A stretch of DNA of 64,000 bases from Dendrophyllia cribrosa (Eukaryota > Cnidaria > Anthozoa > Scleractinia > Dendrophylliidae): assembly GCA_024195265.1 (NCBI GenBank), contig JAJLRJ010000009.1, positions 34,449,637 to 34,513,636 of the forward strand. Direction: 5' to 3'. The notes beneath the pieces were generated by a model, which did not search any database, was not told where the DNA came from, and saw nothing but the letters and a program-made list of their open reading frames with translations. The position numbers and the translations under genes were made by a program. Positions 1 through 10,961 of the stretch are shown here, in pieces. Position 1 is the first letter of the stretch; each line of letters begins with the position of its first letter.

Positions 1-188
1 CTGTATTCTTGATAAATAAGCTCATCAACAGGGTGATAATTCCATTCTCGGCCTGTGCTTTGTAGAGGATTGTAGCCAAAATATTCTGCCGTAAATTCAG
101 GTTCTTCTGGGTTGTAATGCTCTGTTACGCCTCGAGTAAAACGGAATACGATGTGACCAAACACTTCTATCAGTGTACTGCTACTCAT
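1..188 (-). CDS. Multi-pass membrane family, copy 0 (5' end only)
   Basis: This is the first 62 codons of another copy of the array gene. The start ATG is at 188-186 on the minus strand and the gene leaves the window at base 1. The readable part begins MSSSTLIEVFG and continues through the tyrosine-rich stretch to YQEYS. It is identical over its length to the start of copy 1, 3567 bp to the right. The membrane part lies outside the window, so whether the gene is intact cannot be judged. Upstream codons remain open as far as a TTG, but ATG is preferred because it is the first ATG and is shared by copies 1-4 and 6. Function is unknown. Confidence 0.8.
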   Translation of the reverse strand, partial: MSSSTLIEVFGHIVFRFTRGVTEHYNPEEPEFTAEYFGYNPLQSTGREWNYHPVDELIYQEY

Positions 189-936
189 TTTCACTTTCAA
201 CTGTCAGAAAGTTTAAACCTGAATCGATTGCCCCTTGGGAAAGCTTGACACAACGTTTAAACAACAGCTGGATTCTCTGCGTGTTCCCTATGGGCAGAAA
301 ATGAAACCTATTCTTGCCCGATTCAGCCGAAACAAAGGAGTAACAATGCTTATTCCGGCATTAGTTCGTGAAGCAGGAGGTTTCCTGAACTTGTTCAAAA
401 AGCTTGATAGAAGCTGAAGGAAATCTTTTACAGCTCAAAATATATGTTTTTTTTAAGCGAAATGAGTTTTAGAATATATTTTGATTTACGTGGTATAAGA
501 GCAAATGTATACACGGCGGCTATGTTGATGTTCAGAACAACTACATTTTTATCATTTAGGAATTAGACTACAAGACACAAATACGGCTGAAATGGAGCTA
601 AAATGGATTTCAATCACGAGAAACAAACTTTCAAAACCTCCATCTTTAAAGCGGAGAATGGCCTGGTGACGAGAAAGTTGGCTTAATGGCAACGAGGTTG
701 ATGCGCGGTCACGCGTTGGAGGCTAAAATTTACATGTCAATAAAAAAAAGTGGAAGTAAACTACAAGACTTAAATAAAAACGGTTCTTGGGACGAAATAT
801 TATATTAAAATGAATATTATTGTGAAATGAAGTAGGATTGATCTGAATAGCACATTTTTTCTTTTTAATATGACAAGAAACCTGGCTAGGTTAATCATCT
901 GCTTATTGTTTTACTCAAGGCTGTTTTTCAACGTTT
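189..936. other. Upstream module (type a) of copy 0
   Basis: Noncoding sequence upstream of copy 0, repeated almost base for base upstream of copy 1 (from 3756) and, inverted, upstream of copy 2 (about 25560-26320). A 60-codon open frame at 235-417 starts at TTG and has no recognisable product. I see no coding gene here. The conservation reflects recent duplication. Confidence 0.6.
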
Positions 937-952
937 GCTTGACCAGTCAAGC
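937..952. promoter_or_regulatory. Palindromic upstream motif
   Basis: GCTTGACCAGTCAAGC, a perfect 7+2+7 inverted repeat about 750 bp upstream of copy 0. The same motif or a close variant lies upstream of copies 1-4 and 6. A role as a dimeric transcription-factor site is inferred from recurrence and symmetry only. Confidence 0.35.
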
Positions 953-2102
953 AAGCAGAAGCTTTCAGTTAGCTTTCAGTTAGGGTTTTTCTTGTCATGA
1001 GTGGGTTTTGTCCCGGATTGAACCGAAACCAAGAATAACTAAGTTTGACTTTCTGATAATTGGAATTCACTCACAAATGTCATTTTCATTTTGTAAAAGT
1101 TTAGCCTAACTAACTGGCAATGAATGCGTATGTTCGCCTTAATTTGGGGATGTCAGAAGAAAGTGATGTGTAACATCCGAGTTGTGAGTTTACTCCCCAG
1201 CCTAACTGGCAGTCTAACTGACATTAAGCCTGCGTGCTTACTTGGGAAGTTGTGTTGACGATAGTTTAGTATTTTGTAAAGCATTATTGTTTAGGAGTAT
1301 CAATGTACTTGGCAGGAATATGTACATTGTTGCTGTATATTGTTTGGTTTTGTTCTCGCACGGCCCTCTCTCAAAATAAACTTATTTTTGGTGTACAAGG
1401 TTGTGTAGTTCTATTTGTTGTGAAGTGGAGACAAAATATACTCTTTGCTAGCTTTGCGGATACTGTCTCGGTTTGAGTTTATGAATTGTATAGGCAGATG
1501 AGTTCTGGAAAGTTTATTGAAGTCCTGGAAGAGTGAAGTGTTCATTCGTTTGTAATTCAGTTCAATTCAACTAAAATCTAGTCGTCCTAATAAAATAATT
1601 GCGACCTACGATTAAGCCAACTAAAGCCACTCAACTCAGTAAAGCACAACTTTATTTCAAACCATCTTTGAATAAAAAAAAATTACAATGAATGGCCGGC
1701 TTACAGTGATTTGGGTTGTCTACGACTGCAAAATAATTATATATAGGTAGATAAAAACAATGCAAATATAAATTACACACTAGTATAAAACGCCAACTTG
1801 ATGGCAAGAGGGAAAAAAAGATTTGTTATATATGTTTTTCTTTGCCAGAGCTAGAGAGTGAGGCTTGCCCTATGAAAATATCTTGACTTCAGATTGTGGT
1901 CTACTTTAACTGGGTAAAATTTCTGCACATGAATGTGAGTTGTATTTAAGTATGCAAAGCATTTAACACTTGGTTGCAATAGACAGTGTATTAGAGTCTT
2001 TAATGTGAGTTAGTTGACTGCCTAAGTATAACGCGATCAATTGAGGGAGGGGATGCAGGAGGCGAAAGTGCCCTTTATTTTGTCCACCTTGCTAGATTCT
2101 TT
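953..2102. other. Intergenic module between copy 1 (3' side) and copy 0
   Basis: Noncoding unit of the array. On the minus strand an AATAAA (rc of 2074-2079) lies about 24 bp beyond the copy 1 stop and is a candidate poly(A) signal. The CGATTAAGCCAACT stretch near 1608-1622 is the uninterrupted version of the TTAA site that carries the 1.48 kb element at 13383. The point near 1474-1490 is the uninterrupted version of the site that carries the 8.2 kb insertion at 5069. No gene is seen. Confidence 0.6.
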
Positions 2103-3755
2103 TCAAGTAAACGGCATTTTGCAGGACTGATTGAAGGATTCCTCAAACCGCCCATGTACTATTATTAACAAGTTACCACTTGCCCATATAGCTAATGGTA
2201 TCGCATTTACAATCGCTATTAAAACGTATCTTTTCCATCGTCTACTCCAAACAGCCATGACAGCCATATTCTGATAACGAGTTTCGATCGCTAGAGACAC
2301 ACTGGTGAAAAACCACTCTATCACCAGCTGAAGAGAAGTTTGAATCGCATATAATTGCAGTAAGTTTAACAGGGACTTGTCTTGTAGGTAAATAAATTGA
2401 TACAAGTAAAGGTAGCCATTAACAGACACTATAGCAGTTGATTCAAATAACATACTCATGATAGCAATATCAGCCATTAGTCTCTCACGCCGAGGAGTAC
2501 GAAAACTTCCCCATGGAGCTGATTCTCTTTTCCAAAGCCGATGGCAAATGTGGTCAATTACGACCATGGTGCTTCGTTCTATGACTTCTGCAGCGCCGTG
2601 AATTATTCCAAGAATAGCCATGAATTTCAGACTGCCAAGATCCGCTTGCAAGATCCGAAACATAACCGCTGAGCCAAAATACCACGGCGCTAGTAATACA
2701 CACGAATATCCCGGATGTGTGATGTTGTATAACCGCTGAACACAAATTCGCGAGATTACTTTTACAAAGACTCCAATGAGAGGAGCGAAGAGTGCGATTA
2801 ACAGTTTACCTTCATTGTCTTGTTTGTTATACGCTGGGTAAATAAAATAGGCTATCTGACTTCCAGCGAAAAGAGGTAAAAATGTTGGTGCTATCATTTG
2901 AAAAAAGGTAGCCAATTTCTGTCTTCTTGAACGTGTGTTGAAGTGATTCGTTATAAGATAGACTTGTAAACATACACTGAAAAGGAACAAGACATTTGGC
3001 GGTACACTATGTAATAAAATTTTAGAAGGACTCTTTTGTACCGCAAAACTCAGGTCGGAGTTAGATTTCGTTAGCACCTGTAGAACAACTACACGATAAA
3101 GTGCATCTAAACAATAAACAAGACAACAAACCAGAAACAGTTTTCTCTTCACTCCCATTAGCTGAAATGGGCGAAATAGCAAAAGGATAATTGTAAAGCA
3201 CCAGACGTAAATAAAAGCGGTGAGTATCACACCTGAAATTGTTTTCAACCATTGCACTTGTATTGGAATTGTCTGTCTTGAGTATTGACAGTTGTACATA
3301 GTCTTATAACAGAGGTAAGAGATCCACATGTATACTGTACCAATCAAGAGAGCGGTCAAAAGCGAAATTAAAGCTCCAATGCACATTGATTTACAAATGG
3401 TATGGAAAGCGGATGGTCTAAATCGCTTCCAAGCCATGGCACTGCTATCTTCATTATCATGCCATTCGTCTTGCGTTTCTTCGATTTCTTCTGTTGAGCA
3501 TGCGTTAATAACCACTACATTAAGACGACCAGACGTTAGATAGTCCGAGCTCGTAGCTTCTCTGTCGCTGTATTCTTGATAAATAAGCTCATCAACAGGG
3601 TGATAATTCCATTCTCGGCCTGTGCTTTGTAGAGGATTGTAGCCAAAATATTCTGCCGTAAATTCAGGTTCTTCTGGGTTGTAATGCTCTGTTACGCCTC
3701 GAGTAAAACGGAATACGATGTGACCAAACACTTCTATCAGTGTACTGCTACTCAT
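2103..3755 (-). CDS. Multi-pass membrane protein family, copy 1 (intact, 550 aa)
   Basis: An uninterrupted single-exon gene. The start is the ATG at 3755-3753, shared by all near-identical copies; the frame is open upstream only to a TTG. Residues 1-110 look cytosolic: they are hydrophilic and tyrosine-rich, include YNPL (a YxxPhi-type motif, near 40) and end in a Glu/Asp-rich stretch (about 88-103). Hydrophobic segments follow at roughly 124-151, 172-194, 203-226, 247-268, 283-305, 316-336, 349-369, 374-390, 426-456, 466-490 and 509-533, giving about ten membrane spans. NIT near 344-346 is a possible glycosylation site, and a basic loop (WKRES...TPRRERL) lies near 408-426. The family is not recognised, and channel, transporter or receptor cannot be told apart. 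Copy 1 has Thr74, Tyr266 and Leu475. It lies head-to-head with copy 2 across the 30 kb palindrome. Confidence 0.85.
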   Translation of the reverse strand: MSSSTLIEVFGHIVFRFTRGVTEHYNPEEPEFTAEYFGYNPLQSTGREWNYHPVDELIYQEYSDREATSSDYLTSGRLNVVVINACSTEEIEETQDEWHDNEDSSAMAWKRFRPSAFHTICKSMCIGALISLLTALLIGTVYMWISYLCYKTMYNCQYSRQTIPIQVQWLKTISGVILTAFIYVWCFTIILLLFRPFQLMGVKRKLFLVCCLVYCLDALYRVVVLQVLTKSNSDLSFAVQKSPSKILLHSVPPNVLFLFSVCLQVYLITNHFNTRSRRQKLATFFQMIAPTFLPLFAGSQIAYFIYPAYNKQDNEGKLLIALFAPLIGVFVKVISRICVQRLYNITHPGYSCVLLAPWYFGSAVMFRILQADLGSLKFMAILGIIHGAAEVIERSTMVVIDHICHRLWKRESAPWGSFRTPRRERLMADIAIMSMLFESTAIVSVNGYLYLYQFIYLQDKSLLNLLQLYAIQTSLQLVIEWFFTSVSLAIETRYQNMAVMAVWSRRWKRYVLIAIVNAIPLAIWASGNLLIIVHGRFEESFNQSCKMPFT

Positions 3756-5081
3756 TTTCACTTTCAACTGTCAGAAAGTTTAAACCTGAATCGATTGCCC
3801 CTTGGGAAAGCTTGACACAACGTTTAAACAACAGCTGGATTCTCTGCGTGTTCCCTATGGGCAGAAAATGAAACCTATTCTTGCCCGATTCAGCCGAAAC
3901 AAAGGAGTAACAATGCTTATTCCGGCATTAGTTCGTGAAGCAGGAGGTTTCCTGAACTTGTTCAAAAAGCTTGATAGAAGCTGAAGGAAATCTTTTACAG
4001 CTCAAAATATATGTTTTTTTTAAGCGAAATGAGTTTTAGAATATATTTTGATTTACGTGGTATAAGAGCAAATGTATACACGGCGGCTATGTTGATGTTC
4101 AGAACAACTACATTTTTATCATTTAGGAATTAGACTACAAGACACAAATACGGCTGAAATGGAGCTAAAATGGATTTCAATCACGAGAAACAAACTTTCA
4201 AAACCTCCATCTTTAAAGCGGAGAATGGCCTGGTGACGAGAGAGTTGGCTGATGGGAACGAGGTTGATGCGCGGTCGCGCGTTGGAGGCTAAAATTAACA
4301 TGTCAATCAAAAAAGTGGAAGTAGACTACAAAACTTAAATAAAAACGGTTCTTGGGACGAAATATTAATATTAAAATGAATATTATTGTGAAATGAAGTG
4401 GGATTGGCATGAATAGCAAATTTTCTTTTAATATGACAAGAAACCTGGCTAGGTTCATCATCTGCTTATTGTTTTACTCAAGGCTGTTTTTCAACGTTTG
4501 CTTGACCAGTCAAGCATGCACACAGAAGCTTTCAGTTAGCTTTCAGTTAGGGTTTTTTGTCATGAGTGGGTTTTGTTCCGGATCTAATTGGAATTTGGAA
4601 TTTTGGATTTTGGATTGAACCGAAACCAAGAATAACTAAGTTTGACTTTCTGATAATTGGAATTCACTCACACAGTGTCATTTTCATTTTGAAAAAGTGC
4701 AGCCTAACTGGAAATGAATGCGTTTGTTCGCCTATTTGGGGATGTCAGAAGAAAGTGATGTGTAACATCCGAGTTGTGAGTTTACTCCCCAGCCTAACTG
4801 GCAGTCTAACTGACATTAAGCCTGCGTACTTACTTGGGAAGTTATGTTGACGATAGTTTAGTATTTTGTAAAGCATTATTGTTTAGGAGAATCACTGTAC
4901 TTGGCAGGAATACGTACATTGTTGCTGTATATTGTTTGGTTTGGTTCTCGCCAGGCCCTCTCAAAATAAACTTATTTTTTGGTGTACAACGTTTTGTAGT
5001 TTAATTTGTTGTGAAGTGGAGACAAAATATACTCTTTGCTAGGTTTGCGGATACGGACTCGGTTTGAGGGTCTGGATGGGG

Positions 5082-5084
<3 letters not shown>
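3756..5084. other. Upstream module (type a) of copy 1
   Basis: Near-identical repeat of 189-1472, containing the palindromic motif at 4500-4515. Near 4580-4612 it has about 35 extra bases of short TTGGAATTTTGGATT-like repeats that are absent from the mirror copy at about 25500. Small open frames here have no recognisable product. Homology to the normal unit stops at about 5068, where the 8.2 kb insertion starts. Confidence 0.55.
4500..4515. promoter_or_regulatory. Palindromic upstream motif
   Basis: GCTTGACCAGTCAAGC, 745 bp upstream of the copy 1 ATG. It is the same perfect inverted repeat as at 937, with the flanking CAACGTTT also conserved. Confidence 0.35.

Positions 5085-5117
<33 letters not shown>
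5085..5117 (+). repeat. Poly-G tract (33)
   Basis: Uninterrupted run of G at the outer edge of the 8.2 kb insertion. The mirror at 25013-25028 is only 16 long, so the length is unstable or mis-assembled. Confidence 0.9.
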
Positions 5118-6535
5118 CGGGATTGCAAATGTCAGTTATCAGTTATAATTTTTGTCATATGTCAGTTGTCAGTAAAATTTTGGACCATTTGTCAGTTGTG
5201 CAGTTAAATGGCTGTTAATAATGAACTGTGAACCTTAAGAGCCAATGTCTGAAATTTTCGAAAATCGGGCGTCACTCATAAAATTTCGGATTTCTTCATA
5301 TTTTGCCCAAATAATCTCTATAGTAAAGTATTTTCAAAAATAACTTAAAAAATTGTAACGGCGTTTTATTTTTTTCGAAAACGGGCAAAGTTTAAAAAAC
5401 GGCAAATCGGCGGCCTTTCAGTTGTGGAACTGGCGAAAAATTACACATTTTCATCTCGCTCGTACAGAAAAACGCGATGCCATACATAAATAAAATGTGG
5501 CCACAACATAAACACGCTCTTGTTCTTCACACTACTGTTATTTACTTTGGATTAGCAGTTGAAATAAGAATATTTCGGCCGTTAGAAGAAACATGATTTC
5601 TTCCATTTTAAAAATTAGCAAATTTGAACCAATTTCAACGCCGTGGAAACCCAATTGGTACGTTGAGTTTGAAAACAAAATTAAGACGGTCTTGAAGCAC
5701 AACTTCTGTTGTTTACTGTGGTGAAATATTTCTGGCGGCACTTTAAAAGTGCCCCGTCGAGAGACCAAAATGTGAAGGGTAGTTTGACACCAGGAGAACT
5801 TGTGACACGAACCTGAGCGCCGCCACTACGCATCAAATGTTTATCGTTAAAAATAGTTCCTTTGAGATAGAGCCTTTTTCAGAATCGTAAAGACTTCAGA
5901 AGAACTTTATCTATCCTTTGCTAACTTAAAATGATATCTTTTAAGCAGTTTGTTGGGATACGGAGTAGAGACACGAACATCGATCATGTTGTGCGACCTT
6001 ACAAATAACAGCGATCAACACTTACCCGCTTTAAACTGACCCGAACCTTGAATTGCGTTTATAATAAAGACAATCCTGCACTCCGATCCATTATATTGCT
6101 GTGTTTGGAATATCTGAGCCTTGTAGATCATATCATAGCGTTATTTACTCCAAATTTGTTAAAACAACAGTCGCTATATGACAGTTCGGAAGTTTCCCAC
6201 AATGTGTTGCAAAGAGATTGCGTGACGCGTAGCACACTGGAATTTGCTGCGTGCTTATGGTATCGGTGAAGGAAAAGAACATTAATTGCCGTGGAAAAGT
6301 CACAGGAGTAACGTCCGTTTTTGGAAATGTATAAATGTATAAAGTCTGTTTCCTTCGTTTTGGTACAATTTTAATTAATGTTCAAATCGTCTTTCAGGTA
6401 AATTTGGTAGATAAATATACAAGTCATTTATGGGGGGGGGGGTCACCCTTTCACTACGCCCCTTGCCGGCTCTTTTGCGATAACACACCGCCTTTATTCT
6501 GCTACGAAGTTATGTTTTCAATACTCTTATAAACT

Positions 6536-6731
6536 AATTTATTTCGATTTTGAGGTGTCAATTGCAATACTGCATTATATTGACGGCTAGTTGGGAGAAA
6601 ATATATTCCGTATTGGGCGGAGTCGCGAAGCGGCGGAGCCCCGGGGACGGAGCCCAGTACGGAATATATTTTCTTCCAACGCCGTCAATATAATGCAGTA
6701 TTAACGCGCGCCTTAAAATCGAAATTAGTTT
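6536..6731. mobile_element. Foldback element
   Basis: Long hairpin. Its arms include TACTGCATTATATTGACGGC and the inverse, and ATATATTCCGTA and the inverse, around a GC-rich loop. AATTTCGATTTT-like outer arms extend to the ends. A further short palindrome (GAGACGTCAATA and inverse) follows at 6743-6777. No coding content. Confidence 0.6.
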
Positions 6732-6988
6732 TGTCTAGGTTTTTGAGACGTCAATACGACTTTATATTGACGTCTCAAAAGCAAGCAAAAGTATCTGAGA
6801 ATAGTGATACTATTACATATGTGAGCTACAGCTGGCTGTCAGTTCTGTTTTCGGCTGGTGGGTTTAAAGCTGTTTCTGTCACATCTCCACCGCAAGTTAC
6901 AGTCTCAACAGCCACGTCCGATGACAAGGAAAACAGTCCTGAACGTCCAACATCCAATGTATTTTCATACCCACAGGAAGGCTGCATC

Positions 6989-7800
6989 CCGGGGAGGTGG
7001 GGGAGGGGGTACTTCCCAAAAATACCTATACGGGTATGTGCCGCCTAACGGGGTCGTAATTTTGGGACTCCTGGTCTAGAACGAACGGGTATCCATTTTA
7101 GAGACATTTCCTAGAACGAGGTATAATATTTCGAACGCACGAAAGCTTCATAAGATGGTGAATAAAGAAATTGTAGATCGTGACTTTATCGTCTTTATCT
7201 TCTGTTTGAAATCAAAGCAATTATGTTGCTGATTTGTGTGGAAGCAGAATTGTCGTATTTTGATGTATAAGTCGAACAAACAAAGAAATAACTTTTTTAA
7301 AAAATGGGCTATTGAAAGTTACGCAATTTCTACGAAATCTAAATTAAATACTGGGCAGGATATTCCAGAAGTGGTGTTGACCTTGGGATTGTCTAGTTAC
7401 ACGCCCATTTGTACTCCTAACCAGAATCTGACTTTCAACGTCCACAAGGCCGTGGACAATCAGGGATAGGCGGCTGACAGCCCAGCGAGCTTCGAGGCTC
7501 TGCCATCCGAGATCGCATATCATTTTCTGTATCATTTTTCTAGAATCAGAGTGTTAAAAATTGACTTATTTTTAGAATGGGGTAACATTTTGAGTGCAAA
7601 TTCTTTCTAAAACGGGGTCTGATTTGAAGACCCGGGCGGCACATACCCAGCCAAGACATATCCGAGTACCCCCCTAGCCTGCGAGCAAGCTCTCGGGGTC
7701 GGGACCGGGTTCGCGGTTTGGGAGGGGAGGAGGCCCCCCGAACCCCTTCCTCCCAACCCCTAAGAATGAGAGCCTTGCTCGCAGGCTAGTACCTCCCGGG
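6989..7800. mobile_element. 812 bp insertion with 9-bp target duplication
   Basis: GGCTGCATC occurs at 6980-6988 and again at 7801-7809, directly flanking the block, and the zinc-finger frame resumes exactly after the second copy. Ends are CCGGGGAGGT and the inverse of CCCGGGAGGT. Inner arms GGGTATGTGCCGCC and its inverse make a second nested terminal pair. A 9-bp duplication fits Mutator-like elements. No transposase is seen. Confidence 0.7.
7674..7789. mobile_element. 116 bp hairpin MITE nested in the 812 bp insertion
   Basis: CTAGCCTGCGAGCAAG at one end and its near-inverse at the other, with G/C-rich interior. It sits inside the right terminus of the 812 bp element, flanked by TACCCCC and TACCTCC, which look like a decayed 7-bp duplication. 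Mirror copy at 22329-22444. Confidence 0.6.
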
Positions 7801-8715
7801 GGCTGCATCAAAGTGTTTCAACGGCCGTCCGACCTGTAACGCCATCTGTCATTAGAAGCCTGCTCCAGGTCACCGGAGAGGCACACCCTAATGGACCTGG
7901 CCAAACAACAGTACGCCACCCTCCTCAGCGAAAGCGTTGCACTTCTTCCTTTCTTTCAAGCTCAGTTAGCAGCTCAAACAAAGGCCAAAGCCTCAAGGCG
8001 GGCTGGGCGCTAAAGGAAATGGAACAGCCCTTGCTACCAATTCAATGAAAAGCAGAAAGCCTACCTGGAAGCTAAATTTACTATTGGTCAATCCACAGAC
8101 AGGAAGATCGACCCGGATGTAGTTACAAAAGAAATGCGTCGTGCCCGTGCCCGGCAGTGAAGAAAAAAGCGCCATCGATGGCCCTCCTTGAAGATTTTGA
8201 GGATAGTTGCCCTTGTAAAGCTAGAAAATGAAGGGCCAATGTAATGCAAGATTGCTAACCACTTTTACAGTTTTATTTTCTCTTGTAAGAAGATTGAAGA
8301 AGCCTTGTGTGATGCATGATTTGTTTTCCGCCTTGAGGCTGTGCAAGAATTTTTTTCTAGATTATTCCATACTTTTCTTTCTCTCGCAGTGAACGATTTT
8401 TTTCTCTACTTTTGCTGTGCAGGAATTTATTTACAACAATGGAGTGCATGATTGGCTTTATCATAAACGCAATTCAAGGTTCGGGTTAGCTAAATTTTCT
8501 GATGAACTATTAACGGAAAGCGGGTGCAATAGTGGCTAAAAAGAAAAAAATATCTTTGAATTTCACTTTTGTTTTCGAAAATATCTTGTATTGAATGATG
8601 TAAAAAGCACTTTCGAGCCTCCCGACGTCAAAAATCAATATAGAAGGCATGCACTCGGACCCCACTAGAGCCTCAAGTTCTACAACTAAAGGACCCCCAG
8701 CCCACTTTATAAAGT

Positions 8716-8938
8716 CCCATTTACACGAGCAATTTTTCCTTGACAAGTTTTCCTTGACAAGGAAAAATTGCTCGTGTAGATGGAGAATAGTGGACAATTT
8801 TTCCTTGTCAAGGAAAAGCTGGCATGCTAGCTTTTCCTTGACAACGGAAAATTGTAAAGGAAAACTTGTTAATCATCTACACAAGCAATAAAAATTGGCA
8901 AGTAAACTTGTCAAGGAAAAATTGCTCGTGTAAATGGG
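8716..8938. mobile_element. Hairpin-rich MITE
   Basis: Termini CCCATTTACACGAGCAATTT and exact inverse. The interior repeats TTTTCCTTGACAAGGAAAAATTG-like palindromes several times, so the single strand can fold in many registers. No clear target duplication. The open frames crossing it are by-products of the repeats. Mirror at 21184-21406. Confidence 0.65.
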
Positions 8939-10194
8939 GCTTAAATGACACTGACCTGAAACCTTTTCCACGGCAATGTTCTTTCCGTGACCGATACCAT
9001 AAGCACGCAACAAATTCCAGCGTGCTACGCGTCACGCAATCTCTTTGCAACACATTGTGGGAAACTTCCGAACTGAAACTTCCGACTGTTGTTTTAACAA
9101 ATTTGGAGTAAATAACGCTATAATATGATCTCAGCAATATAATGGATCGGAGTTCAGGATTGTCTTTATTATAAACGCAATTCAAGGTTCGGGTCAGTTT
9201 AATTTTCTGATGAAAAAGCGGGTAAGTGTTGATCGCTGTTATTTGTAAGGTCGCACAACATGATGTTCGTGTCTCTACTCCGTATCCCAACAAACTGCTT
9301 AAAAGATATCATTTTAAGTTAGCAAAGGATAGATGAAGTTCTTCTGAAGTCTTTACGATTCTGAAAAAGGCTCTATCTCAGGAACTATTTTTAGCGATAA
9401 ACATTTTGTGCGTAATGTCGGCGCTCAGATTCGTGTCACAAGTTCTCCTAGTGTCAAACTACCCTTCACATTTTGGTCTCTCGACGGGGCACTTTTAAAG
9501 TGCCGCCAGAAATATTTCACCACAGTAAAACAGCAGAAGTTGTGCTTCAAGACTGTCTTAATTTTGTTTTCAAACTCAACGTACCAATTGGGTTTCCACG
9601 GCGTTGAAATTGGTTCAAATTTGCTAATTTTTAAAATGGAAGAAATCATGTTTCTTCTAACGGCCGAAATATTCTTATTTCAACTGCTAATCCAAAGTAA
9701 ATAACAGTAGTGTGAAGAACAAGAGCGTGTTTATGTTGTGGCCACATTTTATTTATGTATGGCATCGCGTTTTTCTGTACGAGCGAGATGAAAATGTGTA
9801 ATTTTTCGCCAGTTTCACAACTGAAAGGCCGCCAATTTGCCGTTTTTCAAACTTTGCCCGTTTTCGAAAAAAATAAAACGCCGTTACAATTTTTAATGTT
9901 ATTTTTGTAAATACTTCACTATAGAGATTATTTGGGCAAAATATGAAGAAATCCGAAATTTTATGAGTGACGCCCGATTTTCGAAAATTTCAGACATTGG
10001 CTCTTAAATATTCTTAGTTGACCCTTTTATAGCTAAAAATACATTTTATTAAATACCAAACATTTGTTTTCTTAAATTTGTTTGGTTTCTAATGTTTTCA
10101 TCACAACACACTTTGATTTCGTAACAAACAAAGCAAACAAGCAACTGCTTCTTTTACTTAATTTTCATTCTGTACCTTACAAATCCAGGCGAAA

Positions 10195-10740
10195 TTAGCA
10201 AGTATTGTCCGTCGGTCCGGTGCGTCCGGATATAGAAATGGTAGCAGTTTGAGGTGGAATGTCCACGTCCTCAATTTCGGAGCTGTCGTCTTCTGATTTC
10301 GTATCGTACTCATCTACCTGTAGAGATTAAGTATTATCAACAGCTACGGCAATTAGACAGTCATCCACGAATGTGACGTCTGACACATCTTAAGTTGGTA
10401 CCTTAAATTCCTCTTCTTCGACTTCTCCGTGGCACCTTTCCATTACTGGTTCGTTGCAGGTTGGTTTGCGTAAACTGCCGGCTGATAAAGCTGATAAAGA
10501 GACCCTGCCATGTCCTTTGTTGATTCACTCCGGACAGTGCTTTGTCTAACAGACGATACCTATGCATTAATTCTTTCATAGCCGTTTCAGTCTCAGGATG
10601 GATCTCTACAGACGGAAGAGGTTTCATGAACTTAAGACTGGCAAACTCAATGCTGGTCTGCGTCACTGGGTATTAGGACTTGTCGTGCGTAAAATACTTG
10701 GCCCTCCATTTTGTTATTCTCTTTAAAGACTCCATTGAGA
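10195..10740 (-). pseudogene. Coding relic with a spliced acidic C-terminal exon
   Basis: The final exon reads 10317 to 10195 on the minus strand: VDEYDTKSEDDSSEIEDVD, then 21 more residues ending in TDNTC and a stop. It is preceded by a plausible acceptor (CTCTACAG). About 85 bp upstream a donor (AAG/GTACCA) ends an exon in CHGEVEEEEFK. Further upstream, ESLKRITKWRAKYF, a stop, and SLKFMKPLPSVEIHPETE are readable, but frames change between arms because of a 1-bp indel. It lies inside the 8.2 kb insertion and may be part of its original protein. The family is not recognised. Confidence 0.35.
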
Positions 10741-10961
10741 TGGTCCCAAAGTCTTGAGAATACTGCAGCGCGGTGAAACTTTCATGCTTGAAATGGATAC
10801 CGCGTGAAGATTCCCGACTTCACTGACACTTATATTAGCACGTTTTATCTATTTATCGGCGTGATGATAGTACCTTTGTCAAGTATAAATTAGATGTAAA
10901 ATCATAGATTTCTTTGGCACTTAAAGTTTTGTTTCATTCAGTACTACTGCAAATTTATTAA

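Larger units (their letters stand above)
6790..8160 (+). pseudogene. C2HC zinc-finger protein relic, split by an insertion
   Basis: Two coding stretches join in frame if the insertion at 6989-7800 and one copy of its 9-bp target duplication are set aside. The left part contains SPPQVTVSTATSDDKENSPE and FSYPQEGCI. The right part resumes KVFQRPSDL, stop, RHL and runs through ERHTLMDLAKQQYATLLSE to FNEKQKAYLEAKF and DPDVVTKEMRRAR, ending at 8160. The finger follows Cys-x4-Cys-x12-His-x5-Cys with the first Cys changed to Tyr (TAC), and two stops lie downstream. A finger followed by HTLLDKA and a KQKxYLxxKF C-terminal block recurs, as I remember it, in anthozoan genomes and is often transposon-linked. 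That family link is from memory; the split is seen directly. Confidence 0.55.
5239..10003. mobile_element. TTAA-flanked element with 1 kb terminal inverted repeats
   Basis: A 4765 bp block flanked by TTAA at 5235-5238 and 10004-10007. Its ends are GAGCCAATGTCTGAAATTT and the exact inverse, and the inverted repeats extend about 1.05 kb (5239-6305 versus 8963-10003). The open frames at 5538-5768 and 9408-9704 are the same sequence in opposite orientation. TTAA duplication is typical of piggyBac and Kolobok superfamilies, but no transposase is readable. The interior holds a foldback, a C2HC zinc-finger relic split by another insertion, and a hairpin-rich MITE. Autonomous status is unlikely. Confidence 0.65.

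Noticed and set aside
235..417. 60-codon open frame repeated at 3802 and 26092
   Set aside because: It begins at TTG, lies in the duplicated upstream module and has no protein-like signature; it recurs only because the module is duplicated.
3328..3543. Antisense frames inside each membrane gene copy (also 2554-2745 and 3061-3252 type)
   Set aside because: Shadows of the main gene in other frames; they repeat with every copy and have no independent support.
2103..3755. Naming the membrane family as a G-protein-coupled receptor or a known transporter
   Set aside because: About ten hydrophobic segments do not fit seven-helix receptors, and I see no family signature motif, so no name is given.
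6842..6989. A functional zinc-finger gene
   Set aside because: The finger has lost a Cys, the frame is interrupted by an insertion and in-frame stops follow; annotated as a relic instead.
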